From: Turnera subulata
Taxonomy: Eukaryota > Streptophyta > Magnoliopsida > Malpighiales > Passifloraceae
Assembly (NCBI GenBank): GCA_028386065.3
Contig: JAKUCV010003222.1
Coordinates: 137,780-201,779 of the forward strand
Length of the DNA: 64,000 nt
Reading direction: 5' to 3'
Made by a program: the position numbers and the translations under genes. The notes under the pieces are model-generated. The model saw only the letters and a program-made list of their open reading frames with translations, searched no databases and was not told where the DNA came from. Shown here piece after piece: positions 11,886-23,956 of the stretch; within the stretch, counting starts at the first letter, position 1; every line of letters begins with the position of its first letter.

Positions 11886-13417
11886 TACTTTCGGTTGCTC
11901 ATCTTCTTCTTCTTGCTTAATGATGGTGTCGGCTTCATCTTCTTTAGGTGGATAGGGTCTTCTAATTGCTTTCCGCTTCTAAGTGCTACAGCCTTGACTT
12001 GCTCTCTCGGATTAACTGTGGGCTGTCCCGGTAGGTTTCCTGGTGTCCTCATGATCGCCTTTGCTTGCTGCGCAAGTTGCGTCTCAAGCATCTTCGAGTG
12101 AGTCTCCATATTCGCCATCCGATTGTTGAATCCTTGCATCATCTCCGTGTGCATACGTTGAGTCTCCATTATGGCTTTCATCATAGATGTAAGATCCATG
12201 TCTTGATTCTTCGAAATTTGCATGCTTGAACTCTTCTGCCCATAATCGTTCCTTTGAAAGTTGCCTTGCTGGTTCCGGTTGGTCTCCCTCCATGAGAAAT
12301 TAGGATGATTCCTCCATTCCGGATTGTATGTGTTGGTGTAAGGTCGTCGTTGTTGTTGGCGTTGATGAATGTAGTTCATCCGCTCAATCGTCAAGTCGTC
12401 TCCGGTTGGACAATTCATTGAATTGTGTCCAGCACCTGCAGATTTATCACATATTAAACTCGGCATAACAGCAGCAACACATGATTTCACCTACTGACTC
12501 AAAGAATCTAGCTTCGAATTAAGCATTGTCACTGTCTCTACTTCCAGAATTCTAGCTACTCGCTTGTTGTTTGATCTTGAAGAGCTCTGGTAACTATTTC
12601 TCGCCATCGTCTCCAACTTCTGATATGCCACATCTGGTGCTTGCGCCATGAATTCCCCTCCTGAAGTTACGTCCAAACTCATGCGCAAAGGCTCATTTAA
12701 ACCATTAAAGAACGATTGAACTACAAGTCATTCGGGTAATCCATGTTGTGGTCATCCTTGAATAAAATCCTTGTAACGTTCCCATGCTTCACAAAAACTT
12801 TCTCCATCGTATTGAGTGAATGATGTAATCTTGCTCCGGATACGTGCTGCTTTATTAGTTGGATAATATTTGGCAAGAAAAGCAATTGAAAGCTCCTCCC
12901 ACGTCTTGTATGTTACAGCTGCTCCTGACTTCAACCACTTCTTAGCCTTGCCTTGCAAAGAAAACGGGAATAAACGAAGTCGAATTGCATCATCAGTCGC
13001 CCCATTGATCTTGATCAAATCACAAATCTCCGTAAACGTCTGTAGATGTTGATTTGGGTCCTCATTATTCAAGCCTCCAAATTGTTCCTCTTGCACCATG
13101 TGAATGAGTGTTGTCTTCAGTTCGAAATTGTTGGCATTGATCCCTGGCCTTGCAATGCTCGACTGTACGATATCCAAACTCAGTGTGGCGTAGTCACGCA
13201 ATGTTTTTTATCCTTCTTCTGCCACGATGACTGTCTCGAAATTATCTGCTACAACTTCTGCTTCCTCTTCTATTTCAGTGTCTTGAAGAAACTCCACAGG
13301 CTCTACAACTTGCTTATGCTTTCGCTTGTTCGCGCGTAGTTGCTTGCGTAAGATTCTCTCGATCTCCGGATTGATCTCAGGAGGACTCGATGAAGCACCG
13401 CGTCTCGTCATGGGCAT
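11886..13417 (-). pseudogene. Athila-like gag (retrotransposon gag domain and degenerate zinc knuckle)
   Basis: Starts at ATG 13,417 (MPMTRRGASS) and continues in one frame with about four or five stops. Residues encoded near 13,100-12,760 form the gag core, including GKAKKWLKS and FLAKYYPTNKAARIRSKI. The zinc knuckle near 12,440 reads CDKSAGAGHNSMNCP, so the second Cys is lost. Downstream YNPEWRNHPNFSW is typical of Athila gag. A frameshift near 11,885 separates it from the protease. Confidence 0.8.
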
Positions 13418-13555
13418 CAACCAAAATTGACAACACTACAGAAAAAAGAAAACAAAAATCGATCAAATAAAATAAAAAGAAATAAAAAGAAACTAATGCG
13501 AAAAATAAAACCTAAAGTAATCTAGCTGCAATCTCAATAGTATTAAAACCGTTTG

Positions 13556-13573
13556 TTCCCCGGCAACGGCGCC
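13556..13573 (-). promoter_or_regulatory. Athila-like primer-binding site (tRNA-Asp type)
   Basis: The plus strand reads TCCCCGGCAACGGCGCC, the 3' end of plant tRNA-Asp; the minus strand is therefore GGCGCCGTTGCCGGGGA. It lies nine bases inside the element from the LTR edge at 13,583, the right place and orientation for a minus-strand element. Confidence 0.85.
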
Positions 13574-13582
13574 TGAAAAGCT

Positions 13583-13646
13583 TGATGCGTTTTATTTACG
13601 CGTGACTTTTTCAAATTTATAATTCTTGATCAATTCACAACACGAC
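13583..13646 (-). repeat. Athila-like 5' LTR, inner end (64 bp)
   Basis: Matches the first bases of the LTR at 3,102 (TGATGCGTTTTATTTACGCG) and keeps the TG/CA terminus. It is cut at 13,646 by the long LTR derivative and continues at 23,952. Confidence 0.85.
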
Positions 13647-15413
13647 TGTGAACACCCAAGTTTGACCCATGGAAATTTTACTAAATTAGGCTTTGTACAT
13701 GTGTAGACTTAGGATCAATGTGATGATTTGGTCCAAGGTTCAAGCATGATATGAATTTTAATTTAGTAGAATTAATGTATTTTGATGACATAAACCTTTA
13801 TGCACTTAAATCCTAGGATTAATGAGAAGATGTAACCTTATGATAAAAACATATGACAAGGTTTATTCTCATTAAAATATATTTGGGCCTTTTTATTTGT
13901 TTTTACCCAATAATAATGAGATGATTTATTCTTGGGTTAGGAATGGATTTAAGGGTCCAAATTAATTATTCTCCAGAGTTTGTCCAGCCCATTAACACAT
14001 TTCTTGCTGGTCACTTTTAGCTCTAATTTTCATGGAAAATCAAAGTTGATTATCATTTAAGTAGATTTGGTGTTTTTGGCATGATTTTGGGCTTAAATAG
14101 GTGTTAGTGTGTAATCAATCAATCATGGAATGAATTAGGGGAGTGCTAATCAAGTAATTGAGTGATTCTGGTTTGATTGGGGGTTGATTACGTGGTAGGA
14201 TCGAATCAGGGCTTAATTAGGGGAATCAGGGACTCGGAAAAGGAAAGAACGGGTGATACATGGGGCGACCGGAGGACTTCTCGCGGCAACCGCCAGCTGC
14301 CGGCGGGCATCCCCACATGACCGCCGGCAGTGGCAGTCATTCCTGCCGAGAATCCCCGAAAATTTCGATTTTGTTTCTTTTTCGATCCTACGTGGTTTTG
14401 GACCAGATTTTCGGGCATAATCTTAACCATTAAGCAGGTCCACGCTCCTAGGCTTCCCAGAGCACTATAAACAGAATCCCTCACACACATTTCAAGACAC
14501 ACAACAATCCTCACATATATTTCAAGAAACATATTCTTAGGCAGAAACTCAGGTGGAATACCGTGGGAAGCATCAGGAAAGGAGCCAGTCACAGTAGAAG
14601 CTCAAGAGAAGAGGAGGAGGGAGGCGGATTCAAGCAAATCGGAGGAGAAGAAGTGCTAAACCCGAGGAGAGGAGCCCTGTGCAGACAGTCTCAGTATTTC
14701 AGCCATCTCTCGAGCTGTAGACCTCGGTTTGCTGTAATCTTGGTGTCTCTAGAAAGATAAGAAGTATTTCTACAACTTTTCTGTTCAGGCCAGACACCAA
14801 TTCGACCTCCTTCTGCCCCGAATTCTCTGTTGAAATTCTGCCCAGATTCTACTGCGGAAGTGGTAAGCGTATAGGAGCGAGAGGACGGCTACAAGAGGTT
14901 ACTCTTTCTAATTCTATTGATCAATTGCTACTGTGACATGATGATGCTGATGATGTGATTTTGATGTGATGCATGTAAGAACTACGTGGGCTTTGAACCC
15001 GGTCGCCGGGGTACGTAGGTGGTCTCTAGTGGTGGAGACTCAAGCCCAAATATTTTTGTTTTTTTCGTTTTTGTCCCGAATCTTCTTCTCCTTCCCCTCC
15101 AGTTTAATTTTACTTTTATGTGATTTGTTTCCACACATGCACACTTACACAAGGCACACTTATGCTCCCTAATTGCACAAGGTTTCGACCCAACACTGAT
15201 GGGTGCCTAACACCTTCCCATCCGTGACGAACCCCCGATCCCATATCTTTGGTTCGCCATGACCGGTTGCCTAAGGAGTCATATGAAGGTTTTTCCCAAG
15301 TTTTGCCCTTAATAAAACTTGGGTGGTGACTCTAATGATATGGGATTAACCCGAGGAAGAAGGTGAAAGGAATAGGTGAGAAGACCCAAGTGATTTTGGG
15401 TCGGGTTCTCACA
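13647..15413 (+). repeat. LARD 5' LTR
   Basis: 1,767 bp, matching 22,131-23,951 with scattered substitutions and a few indels. A TATA-like CTATAAAC lies at 14,465-14,472. It lacks a segment of about 50 bp present in LTR 2 near 23,020-23,065. Confidence 0.85.
14465..14472 (+). promoter_or_regulatory. TATA box of LARD 5' LTR
   Basis: CTATAAAC inside the LTR. The equivalent in LTR 2 is TATAAATA at 22,961-22,968. The shared position supports a promoter role. Confidence 0.5.
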
Positions 15414-15433
15414 GTTGGCGACTCCACTGGGGA
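15414..15433 (+). promoter_or_regulatory. LARD primer-binding site
   Basis: TTGGCGACTCCACTGGGGA follows the 5' LTR almost at once. This resembles the tRNA-Arg-type site described for Ogre/Tat-lineage elements. The tRNA match was not computed. Confidence 0.6.
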
Positions 15434-18400
15434 AGTAGTGGGTTTAAGAGATCTTGTGCAATCATCGAGCTTTATGTGCCTTTTTACTTGTCTTCATAAG
15501 TGCCCTGCATTCATGATGATTTATGTGAAGCTTTACCGTAAGAGGGCGAGGGAAGCCAAGTCCACCACATACTTTCTTTAAGCGATGGTGGCTTGTATGA
15601 ACCCGTTTCTCGATGCTTAGCAATGATGGGGATTAACTAGCCTCGGACCTCACGCGATATCCATTATCACATGTGAGTAGGTCAACCTATTCCCTAGCTG
15701 CAACCTTTTGGCCCCCAACCAGCTACATACCCTGAGCATCTCATGCATTGTGAATCAATAAGTGGTACTTGCACTTGTGTGGATCTTGTCGTGTATTGTA
15801 CATATGTGTTATATCTTGTTATTTTGGGATCCGAATTTATGCATACCCGGGGTTTGAGGAAGGATAAAAGGAAGGTGATCATCCATGCTATCGAAGGGGA
15901 GCTTCCCCTTGACCCTGCCCGCTAACCGACTAGCGAGACCGCCGTGCTAACTCTATGTAGGGTGTTATATTGCGTGATTTGGGTTAATGAGTCTAATAAA
16001 GGAACCCTAGGGAAGTAACTATGCATGTGTAAGCCAAGGATAAGCTTTTGGTGTTGTCTCCCAGTTGACGCGTATGTTCAGTCAGTCTACCGTGTATTAG
16101 GGATTTACATCTGCATACATTAAGCGTTGCATGTTTTTCATAACGTAAAACACGAATTCGAGTTAGGGTGGCTTACTTTTTCAAATTCTGAATTCTTTTA
16201 GCTTGAGTCTTAGAAAAAGGAAGAAATGTTTCGAAAGACCAATGAAACGTGTTTTGCAAATGTATCCCGTCACATTTTCTCACTATTTCCAAGTATCTTC
16301 AAAGAAAACAAAGCTCAAGTATAGGATCCCTAATGGCCATGAACTCTGTCATTAGAATTGAACCCTTAGGACACCAGGGGTGGGTAGTGCGTTAGTCGAA
16401 AGGGGATGGTGAAGATGTTAGGGATGATGGCTACGTCATAAGGCGACGACCCTAGTAGAAAGGAGGACAGTGAAGATATTAGGAATCTGGGAGGTATCCT
16501 GAGGTGAATGGTGCGAAGAAGGCAGAGTCAATGATGAAGCATCAACTTGAGACACCGAGGTAACTTTGGGCCTTCTCGTGATAGGAGATGTAAGCCCCAT
16601 CTTCTATGGCAGAAGAAGGGAGATGGGACGACCTGGTTGGGCCTTCTTCAAAGACACAGAAGCAAGCCCTAATTGTTGACTTATGAACCGAGCTAAGACG
16701 AGAAGCTGAGATGAGGAACCAAATTGAAGAAACCAGACGGATGAGCTAAGTTGACATATCGAGATCTTACTATTGGATTTTCTTGTGAGAGGAGATGCAA
16801 GTCCGAGTATTCTCCCAATGAGAGTAGTCTCCATATTTGGTTAGGAATCAAGTTGACGGGCCGAGCCAGTAGCCCAAGAGGACGAGCTGAGTTGAGGAGT
16901 GGCCAGATCAAGTTGCCATGTCGAGATGCCGAGTTGGGAAACCAAAGAACCGAAATGCAAAGCTAAGCTGATGATAGTTGGGTATTCAAGCTAAGACAAA
17001 CCAATGGGGAGAACTGATGTTTGGGCCTTCTCGTGAGAGGAGATGTAAGCCCCAATATTTACAATGGGAGATGTGACACGAGGTGGCCCGATTGGACCTT
17101 ATTCCAAGACAAGGATGTAAGCCCCGATTTTCTATTCATGAGCCGAGCTGATGAGCCAAGTCGACCAGCTAAGCCAAGGGACTGAATTGACAAGTCAAGT
17201 TGATGAGCAAGCTAGGGTATCATGTGGAGACATTGCCATCGGGCCTCATCAAATGAACAACACGCAAAACCCAACAATTGGGAAACAACGTGGATAGCCA
17301 TGAGAACGATGATGGAGACACAGTAAGAAGACAAAGGGGAAGATTTGGAGACGACGGTGAAGACGACGACGGAGATGATGCATTCCAAGGGGGTGAACAA
17401 GAAATGTTCGTGGGGGTTAATCGGGGACCATAGATTGTGTTGCTAGATGGTATGATGACCAGGAGTCGGGAGAGGTGGTATAGTTGTTCCTCAGAGTCTA
17501 GAAGTTGAGTCAAGTCAAAGGGGAAAGGGGTTAATTCTGTGTCCAACAATCAATAGTGACATCATTTATACTTCAATTTTTACCTATGGAATAAAATCTC
17601 ACTTCCCTTATCTTTTGGTATACGTGGCAAATTGTGCATGACTTCAATATTTTCCATTGGATCAATCTAGGGGACTACAAAGCGAACTACGAGGAACTGA
17701 TTCTGTAAATGTAATCCCACCTTACCAAACATATATTCGACCAATCCCATCTGATTTCTAAGCCCTTACCTGCACTAGCTTTCAAACACGCACCCATGTT
17801 GACACCTATCTAGCCCAACCTCCATGTTAACTCCACCATATCCCTTTGAACACTTGTCAAGAGATGTTACTCTCAAAAGTGAATCCAACTTCTGAAAAAG
17901 ATGTTCCATGTAAGAGCACCTCCTCAAAGAAGATATCACCCTCCTTGAAAATGAAGAAAAGAGGGGGCACCTTCCGAACCACAATCCACAAGAGTGATCT
18001 AAATGTGCCCCTTCCCAAAACAAAACAAAATGGAAGAAAGCAAGGAAATGAAGGTGACCTTTAGTGCTCGATTATCAATTCATCATCTAGTCCATGGAAT
18101 TGTACAGAAGAAGCCATAGTGAATAAGACAAATGTTCTTTCCGCTACCTTTACCTTTCCACTAAGCGCCGTCCTACCAACACCCATTATCTTCAACCTTT
18201 CATAAGACACCATTCTACCAAATACTCTCTATCCTTAGCCTTCCACCAGACAACTACCCTATAAACACCTCTGAAGTAACACCACGTCTACAGATACGTA
18301 GGCATTCTGGCAACGGGTCCGGTCTATTTGGTTCTCAGATTGGTTCAATGGAAAGATTGGGGTTAGTGCTAGATAGGCGTGTCACATTGTTGATTGTATC

Positions 18401-21400
18401 CGAGCCTCCTTTGTAATCATGAAGTTTCTCTTTTTGAGTAGTATTTCATCGAGTCCACCTCTCTCAAAAAGACTCAATGTAAATTCGGTCATCGATTGTC
18501 ATTTCCACTAACTTCACTTTGAAGTCGATGGTCTACCTCTACATTAGTCAACCGAGTATACCCAACCCGAGTGGCCTTGATCTTGTCCAAATAATATGGT
18601 CTCAGTGTTCAATATCTATGGCTACTATCCTCACAAAAAAAAGAAAAAAATAAAAGAAAAGAAGGAAAAAAGGGAAAAGAGTCCGCTAGGTTGAAAACCC
18701 GAAAGGGAGGCCTAGGCAAAAGTTAGGACAAGCCTGCTAGGTTGAAAACCCGAGAGGGCGGCCTAGGCAAAAGTTAAGGCCAAAATGAAACAAGGATAGT
18801 AGCCAATGACAACCAAAATTGCTCCATCGATTCTCAAAGTAGAGATTACTCATCAAAGATAGACCACTCATGTCATCATCAACTGAAGGAATATAGAAGC
18901 ATCTAGGCTCATTGCCTCTGTCCATTATCAAAGGGATATCCATTCATCCATCCGCTCTGTCTTGATTGTAGAACCCATCCACTTTGCCTTAATTGAACAA
19001 TCCATCCATCTAAAACTTTCCAAAAAGAAATGCTCATCCCTGGGGTCCTAATTAGAATTTGAAATGATTGAGTCCATAGTCATTGGGAATCCTTTTTGCT
19101 AAAGCTTTGGGGTTTTGATAGGATAACTCGTTTTTTCTCAAGTCGCTTAACTCTTACCTTAGCTCGGATGATTTTCAATGCTCATGCATCATACTAGGGG
19201 TACTTGCATTCGAATGCACCATATGGGAATGAGATTGCATTTACATCCGTACATGGCACTTGCGCCCGAACGTATCATGTAGAGATAGATCGCACTTGCA
19301 TCCATATATGAAGTAGTAGATGGCACTTGCATCCGAGGATAGAGGGGAAAGAGGAGAAAAGAGAAGAGGGCGAGCGAGAGATAGAAAAAAAGGAGAAGAG
19401 AGGGGAAGAGAAGAGGAAAATGAGTCACGAGCACTTGCATTCAAAAGGCAAACACATCATCATATAATTAGGGGTACTTGCATCCAAAAACAAGCATGTA
19501 GAAATTAGAAGCATTGGCACACCACAAACATGTCATGGCACTAACATATAGAACTAGGGGCATCCCCATGCATTGAAAAGACGACACACTTAGGCATGCT
19601 CATGCATCATTTACATGTAGAACATGGACTTCTTGAGAAGGTAGACTTAATTGAGGGCGAATGATAATTGAAAGTGACAACACCATAAATTCATCACTTG
19701 ATGTAGACTTACACTTCCTGGGGTTGATGACTAGAGGGGCATGGCATGCCTAAATCTTTTGATGACTTTATTTTGAAGAATAGCCGACACGCCATGTCCA
19801 CACCCGTGATACACACTCTACGATCGCTTGTAGACTCTAGGGGCATGTCATACCCTGATCTTTGGTCCAGCTGGTTCTACACTAATTTTTGATTTGTCGA
19901 GTCACCAAATTTATTTACACAGGAGGATGTCATGCTCGGGATTTTGATTATTGGGTTGTTCTTCTTGTACAAAAATGGCATGTCATGCCTCGGTTTTTGG
20001 TGGTCTCACTAAGTCAAAAGGGTATGCCAATCTTCGTCAATCTTGAGTCTAAAATGGATTTGCACACCAAGGGTGAACCATGCCATATACCATGAAGTTG
20101 ATTCGTGAGTATGGGCATGAGGTGCCCCGAGATGACTGTTAAACTAATGATTTTTGGAGTCAAAGTGTAGTGGTACGACATGTGCCCCAAATTAGGTGTA
20201 GAAAGTCTGTGCTTTGGCCATTCTCCATGAGTCGTAAGGTCGAGTTTTTAATTCGAATTTGAGAAGGGACTGAGAGTGCCCATACCACAAAGTCTGATTA
20301 ATGGTTGTGGATATAAAGGACCCTAACTCTACATGGAAGATTGACTTAGGAACGGGATAGGCTATCCCCATGTTACGAAATTGATTTGTAAATGATGGGC
20401 ATGGAAACTCCCGATGAGATAACTCGATTCTATGATTCAAAGTCAATATGTTATGGTATGACGTATCCTGAGTCAAAAACAATCAATATGTCTACAGGCA
20501 CGGCGGGCCCCAGCTTTTCATGTTCATAACTGATGTTGGGCATTCTTAATGAGTTGTATGACCCAATTCTGGTACAAAGAGGCAAGGGGCACGCTACCTC
20601 ATTTTGATTGATTTCCAGGACATGGCAGGCCCATTCATTTGACTAAGGCTGAAAAGATGTAGATCACATGTGTGTCCACATAGAACCTTATCCCTAAAAC
20701 CATGACGGGATACTATGGGCATCCACCCCACTTTTTGGTTTGTATGTCTCAAGGGACACGACACATCTAACTAGGTGATCTAGGGGCATGGGATTCAGAC
20801 ATTCTAATTATGAGGTGACATCTTATGCTGAGAGAACCGAACCAGGAATGATACCCGATCATGAGTATAGGGTCCAGGTAACCCACCCATAGGACGATGC
20901 CAAACATGTGAGATAACCCCGAGAGCGCAAGATGTCTAGTCAATCCCGAGAGGTGAGAGGACCTAGTCGACCCGGCCATGAGGAAACCTGTGAGACAATG
21001 CTGAGAGGACCCAAACACACATCCGACCCAAACCTAAACCAACCTGGTCTAACCAGTTAAAGTCAAAGCCCGGCCTTTGCAAACCTGAGAGGAGAAAAGT
21101 AAGATATCTGGTCCCAGACGTCCAAACATGAGCAGAACCGAAGAAAGAGTCTAGAAAACCAGTCAAAATAAAGCCCGGCCTTTGCAAACCTGAAGGATGA
21201 GAGATGAGAGAACCTAACCAAAAATTCAAAGCCCGGCCTTGCAAACCAGAGAGGAGAGGAATAAGGTATCTGGACCTAGGCGTCCAGTCATGAGTGAAAC
21301 CAGAGCCTAGCCATGAAAAGACCAGAAAGGAGTGAACCTGACCAAGGTAGAGATGGAGAGAAGTGAGGTATCCAGACCCAGGCGTCCAGGCATGAGTGTA

Positions 21401-21589
21401 ACCACAAAGGAAAAGAACCTAGTCAGGAGAGATTCGGACCCAGGCGTCCAAACATGAGAAAACCAGTAAACCAGGAGTCCAGCCTCCGCAAGCCTTGAGA
21501 ATGAGCCAAACTTGAAACATACAAACTGGAAAGTCGAGAACCAAGTCCTCGCAAACGATGAGATGAGGAGATCAGAAGAAAACCAAAAT

Positions 21590-21802
21590 TCACAAACCTC
21601 GGCATGAGGTAACACCTAGACATAAGATGAAGTTCACAAACCTCGGCATGAGGTAACACCTAGACATAGGATGAAGTTCACAAACCTCGGCATGAGGTAA
21701 CACCTAGATATAAGATGAAATTCATACACCTCGGCATGAAGTAATACCCGGACATGAGATGAAATGCACAAACCTCGGCATGAGGTAGCACCCAGACTAA
21801 GA
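21590..21802 (+). repeat. 44-bp tandem repeat array, about five copies
   Basis: Units begin CACAAACCTCGGCATGAGG at roughly 21,590, 21,633, 21,677, 21,721 and 21,766. Successive copies show increasing substitutions to the right. It lies just upstream of the 3' LTR, where Ogre/Tat elements often carry tandem repeats. Confidence 0.8.
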
Positions 21803-22117
21803 TGGTCAGGCCAACGACCCGATAGATAAGATGATTCTATCACCTCGGGATGAGATGATTCCTGAGAATATGGGAGGAGATGATTCCCATAATCCGAGGG
21901 CCAGTCCCTCAAATCTCAGGATGAGATGATTCTTGAGGATCTGGGATGAGATGATTCCCAGAAACCGAGGGCCAGTCACTCAAACCTTTAGGATGAGACG
22001 ATTCCCGGAGCGGAGCATGGAATGCTCCAAACTATGGCACACAGCACGAGCATCAATCAATCAAATTTGGTTGTTCTTGTCTTACGTTGTTTCCTTCTTA
22101 ATTCATAGGGACTCATC

Positions 22118-22130
22118 AACGAGGGGCATC
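22118..22130 (+). promoter_or_regulatory. LARD polypurine tract
   Basis: CAACGAGGGGCATC abuts the 3' LTR. A GAGGGGCAT-type tract immediately before TGTGAACACCC is typical of Tat-lineage elements. Role: primer for plus-strand synthesis. Confidence 0.6.
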
Positions 22131-23951
22131 TGTGAACACCCAAGTTTGACCCACGGAAATTTTACTAAATTAGGCTTTGTACATGTGTAGACTTAAGAAC
22201 AATGAGATGATTTGGTCCAAGGTTCAAGCATGATATGAATTTTAATTTGGTAGAATTAATGTATTTTGATGACATAAACCTTTATGCACTTAAATCCTAG
22301 GATTAATGAGATGATTTAACGTTAGGATAAAAACATATGATAAGGTTTATTCTCATTAAAATATATTTGGGCCTTTTATTTGTTTTTACCCAATAATAAT
22401 TAGATGATTTATTCTTGGGTTAGGAATGGATTTAAGGGTCCAAATTAATTATTCTCCAGAGTTTGTCCAGGCCATTAACACATTTCTTGCAGGTCACTTT
22501 TAGCTCTGATTTTTGTGGAAAATCAGAGTTGATTATCATTTAAGTAGATTTGGTGTTTTTGGCATGATTTTGGGCTTAAATAGGTGTTAATGTGTAATCA
22601 ATCAATTATGGAATAATTTAGGGGAGTGCTAATCAAGTAATTGAGTGATTTTGGTTTGATTGGGGGTTGATTACGCTGTAGGATCGAATCAGGGCATAAT
22701 TAGGGGAATCGGGGAGTCGGAAAAGGAAAGAACGGGTGATACGCGGGGCGACCGGCGGACATCTCGCGACAATCGCCGGCTGCCGGAGGGCATCCCCACA
22801 TGACCCCCGGTCTTGGCGGACATGTGGTGGATGACCGCCGGCAGTGGCGGTCATTTCTGCCCAGAATCCCCGAAAATCTCCGATTTTGTTTCTTTTTCGA
22901 TCCTACACGGTTTTGGACCAACCATTAAGCAAGTCCATGCTCCTAGGCTTCCCAGAGCACTATAAATAGAACCCCTCACACATATTTCAAGACACATAGC
23001 AATCCTCACATACACACGCATAAGCTTTGAATGCTTGGAGAAAGTCTACTTTTCCAAGCCTAGAAACATATTCTTAGGCAGAAACTCTGGTGGAATACCG
23101 CGGGAAGCATCAAGCAAGAAGCCAGTCACAGTAGCAGATCAAGAGAAGAGGAGGAGGGAGGCGGATTCAAGCAAATCGGTGGAGAAGAAGTGCTAAACTC
23201 GATGAGAGGAGCCCTGTGCAGACAGTCTCAGTATTTCAGCCATATCCCGAGCTGTAGACATCGGTTTGCTGAAATCTTGGTGTCTCTAGAAAGATAAGAA
23301 GTAGTTCTACAACTTTTCTGGTCAAACCAGACACCAATTCGACATCCCTCTGCCCCGAATTCTCTGTTGAATTTCTGCCCAGATTCTAATGCGGGAGTGG
23401 TAAGCACATAGGAGTGAGAGGAGGGCTACAAGAGGTAACTCGTTCTAATTCTATTGATCAGTTGCTATTGTGACATGATGATGCTGATAATGTGATTGTG
23501 ATGTGATGCATGTAAGAACTACATGGGCATTGAACCCGGTCACCGGGGTACGTAGGTGGTCTCTAATGGTGGAGACTCAAGCCCAAATATTTTTGTTTTT
23601 TTTCCTTTTTGTCCCGAATCTTCTTCTCCTTCCCCTCCAGTTCAATTTTACTTTTATGTGATTTGTTTCTACACATGCACACGTACACAAGCCACACTTA
23701 TGCTCCCTAATTGCACAAGGTTTTGACCCAACACGGATGGGTTCCTAACTCCTTCCCATCCATGACGAACCCCTGATCCCATACCTTTGGTTCACCATGA
23801 CCGGTTGCCTAAGGAGGCATATGAAGGTTTTTCCCAAGTTTTGCCCTTAATAAAACTTTGGTGGCGACTCCAATGATATGGGATTGACCTGAGGAAGAAG
23901 GTGAAAGGAAAAGGTGAGAAGGCCCAAGTAATTTTGGGTCGGGTTCTCACA
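22131..23951 (+). repeat. LARD 3' LTR
   Basis: 1,821 bp, the partner of 13,647-15,413, ending CTCACA just before the acgac duplication. TATAAATA at 22,961-22,968 is the likely TATA box. Confidence 0.85.
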
Positions 23952-23956
23952 ACGAC

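Larger units (their letters stand above)
15434..22130 (+). other. LARD internal region, non-coding, built of degenerate repeat families
   Basis: No gag, protease, RT or integrase motif was found on either strand. Three degenerate units start near 16,567, 16,778 and 17,024 (core GAGGAGATGTAAGCCC). A pair of about 50-bp units lies at 18,685-18,778 (GGTTGAAAACCCGA core). GCACTTGCATCCG-type motifs recur at 19,190-19,490 and GGCATGTCATGCC-type motifs at 19,735-20,760. Repeats continue with AAGCCCGGCCTTTGCAAACC and CAGGCGTCC motifs at 21,060-21,470, a 44-bp array, and finally GATGAGATGATTC units at 21,830-22,005. Confidence 0.65.
13647..23951 (+). mobile_element. Large non-coding LTR retrotransposon derivative (Tat/Ogre-like LARD)
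   Basis: LTRs at 13,647-15,413 and 22,131-23,951 both run TGTGAACACCC...GGGTTCTCACA. The 5-bp duplication acgac is perfect (13,642-13,646 and 23,952-23,956) and the insertion splits the Athila-like LTR. A PBS follows LTR 1 and a polypurine tract precedes LTR 2, so it is plus-strand. The 6.7-kb internal region has no recognisable gag or pol, only families of short repeats. It must have moved with proteins supplied by another element. Confidence 0.85.

Noticed and set aside
16600..22190. Several open frames of 70-110 codons in the LARD internal region
   Set aside because: They follow the repeat units and read through them in several frames on both strands; no gag or pol motif is present.
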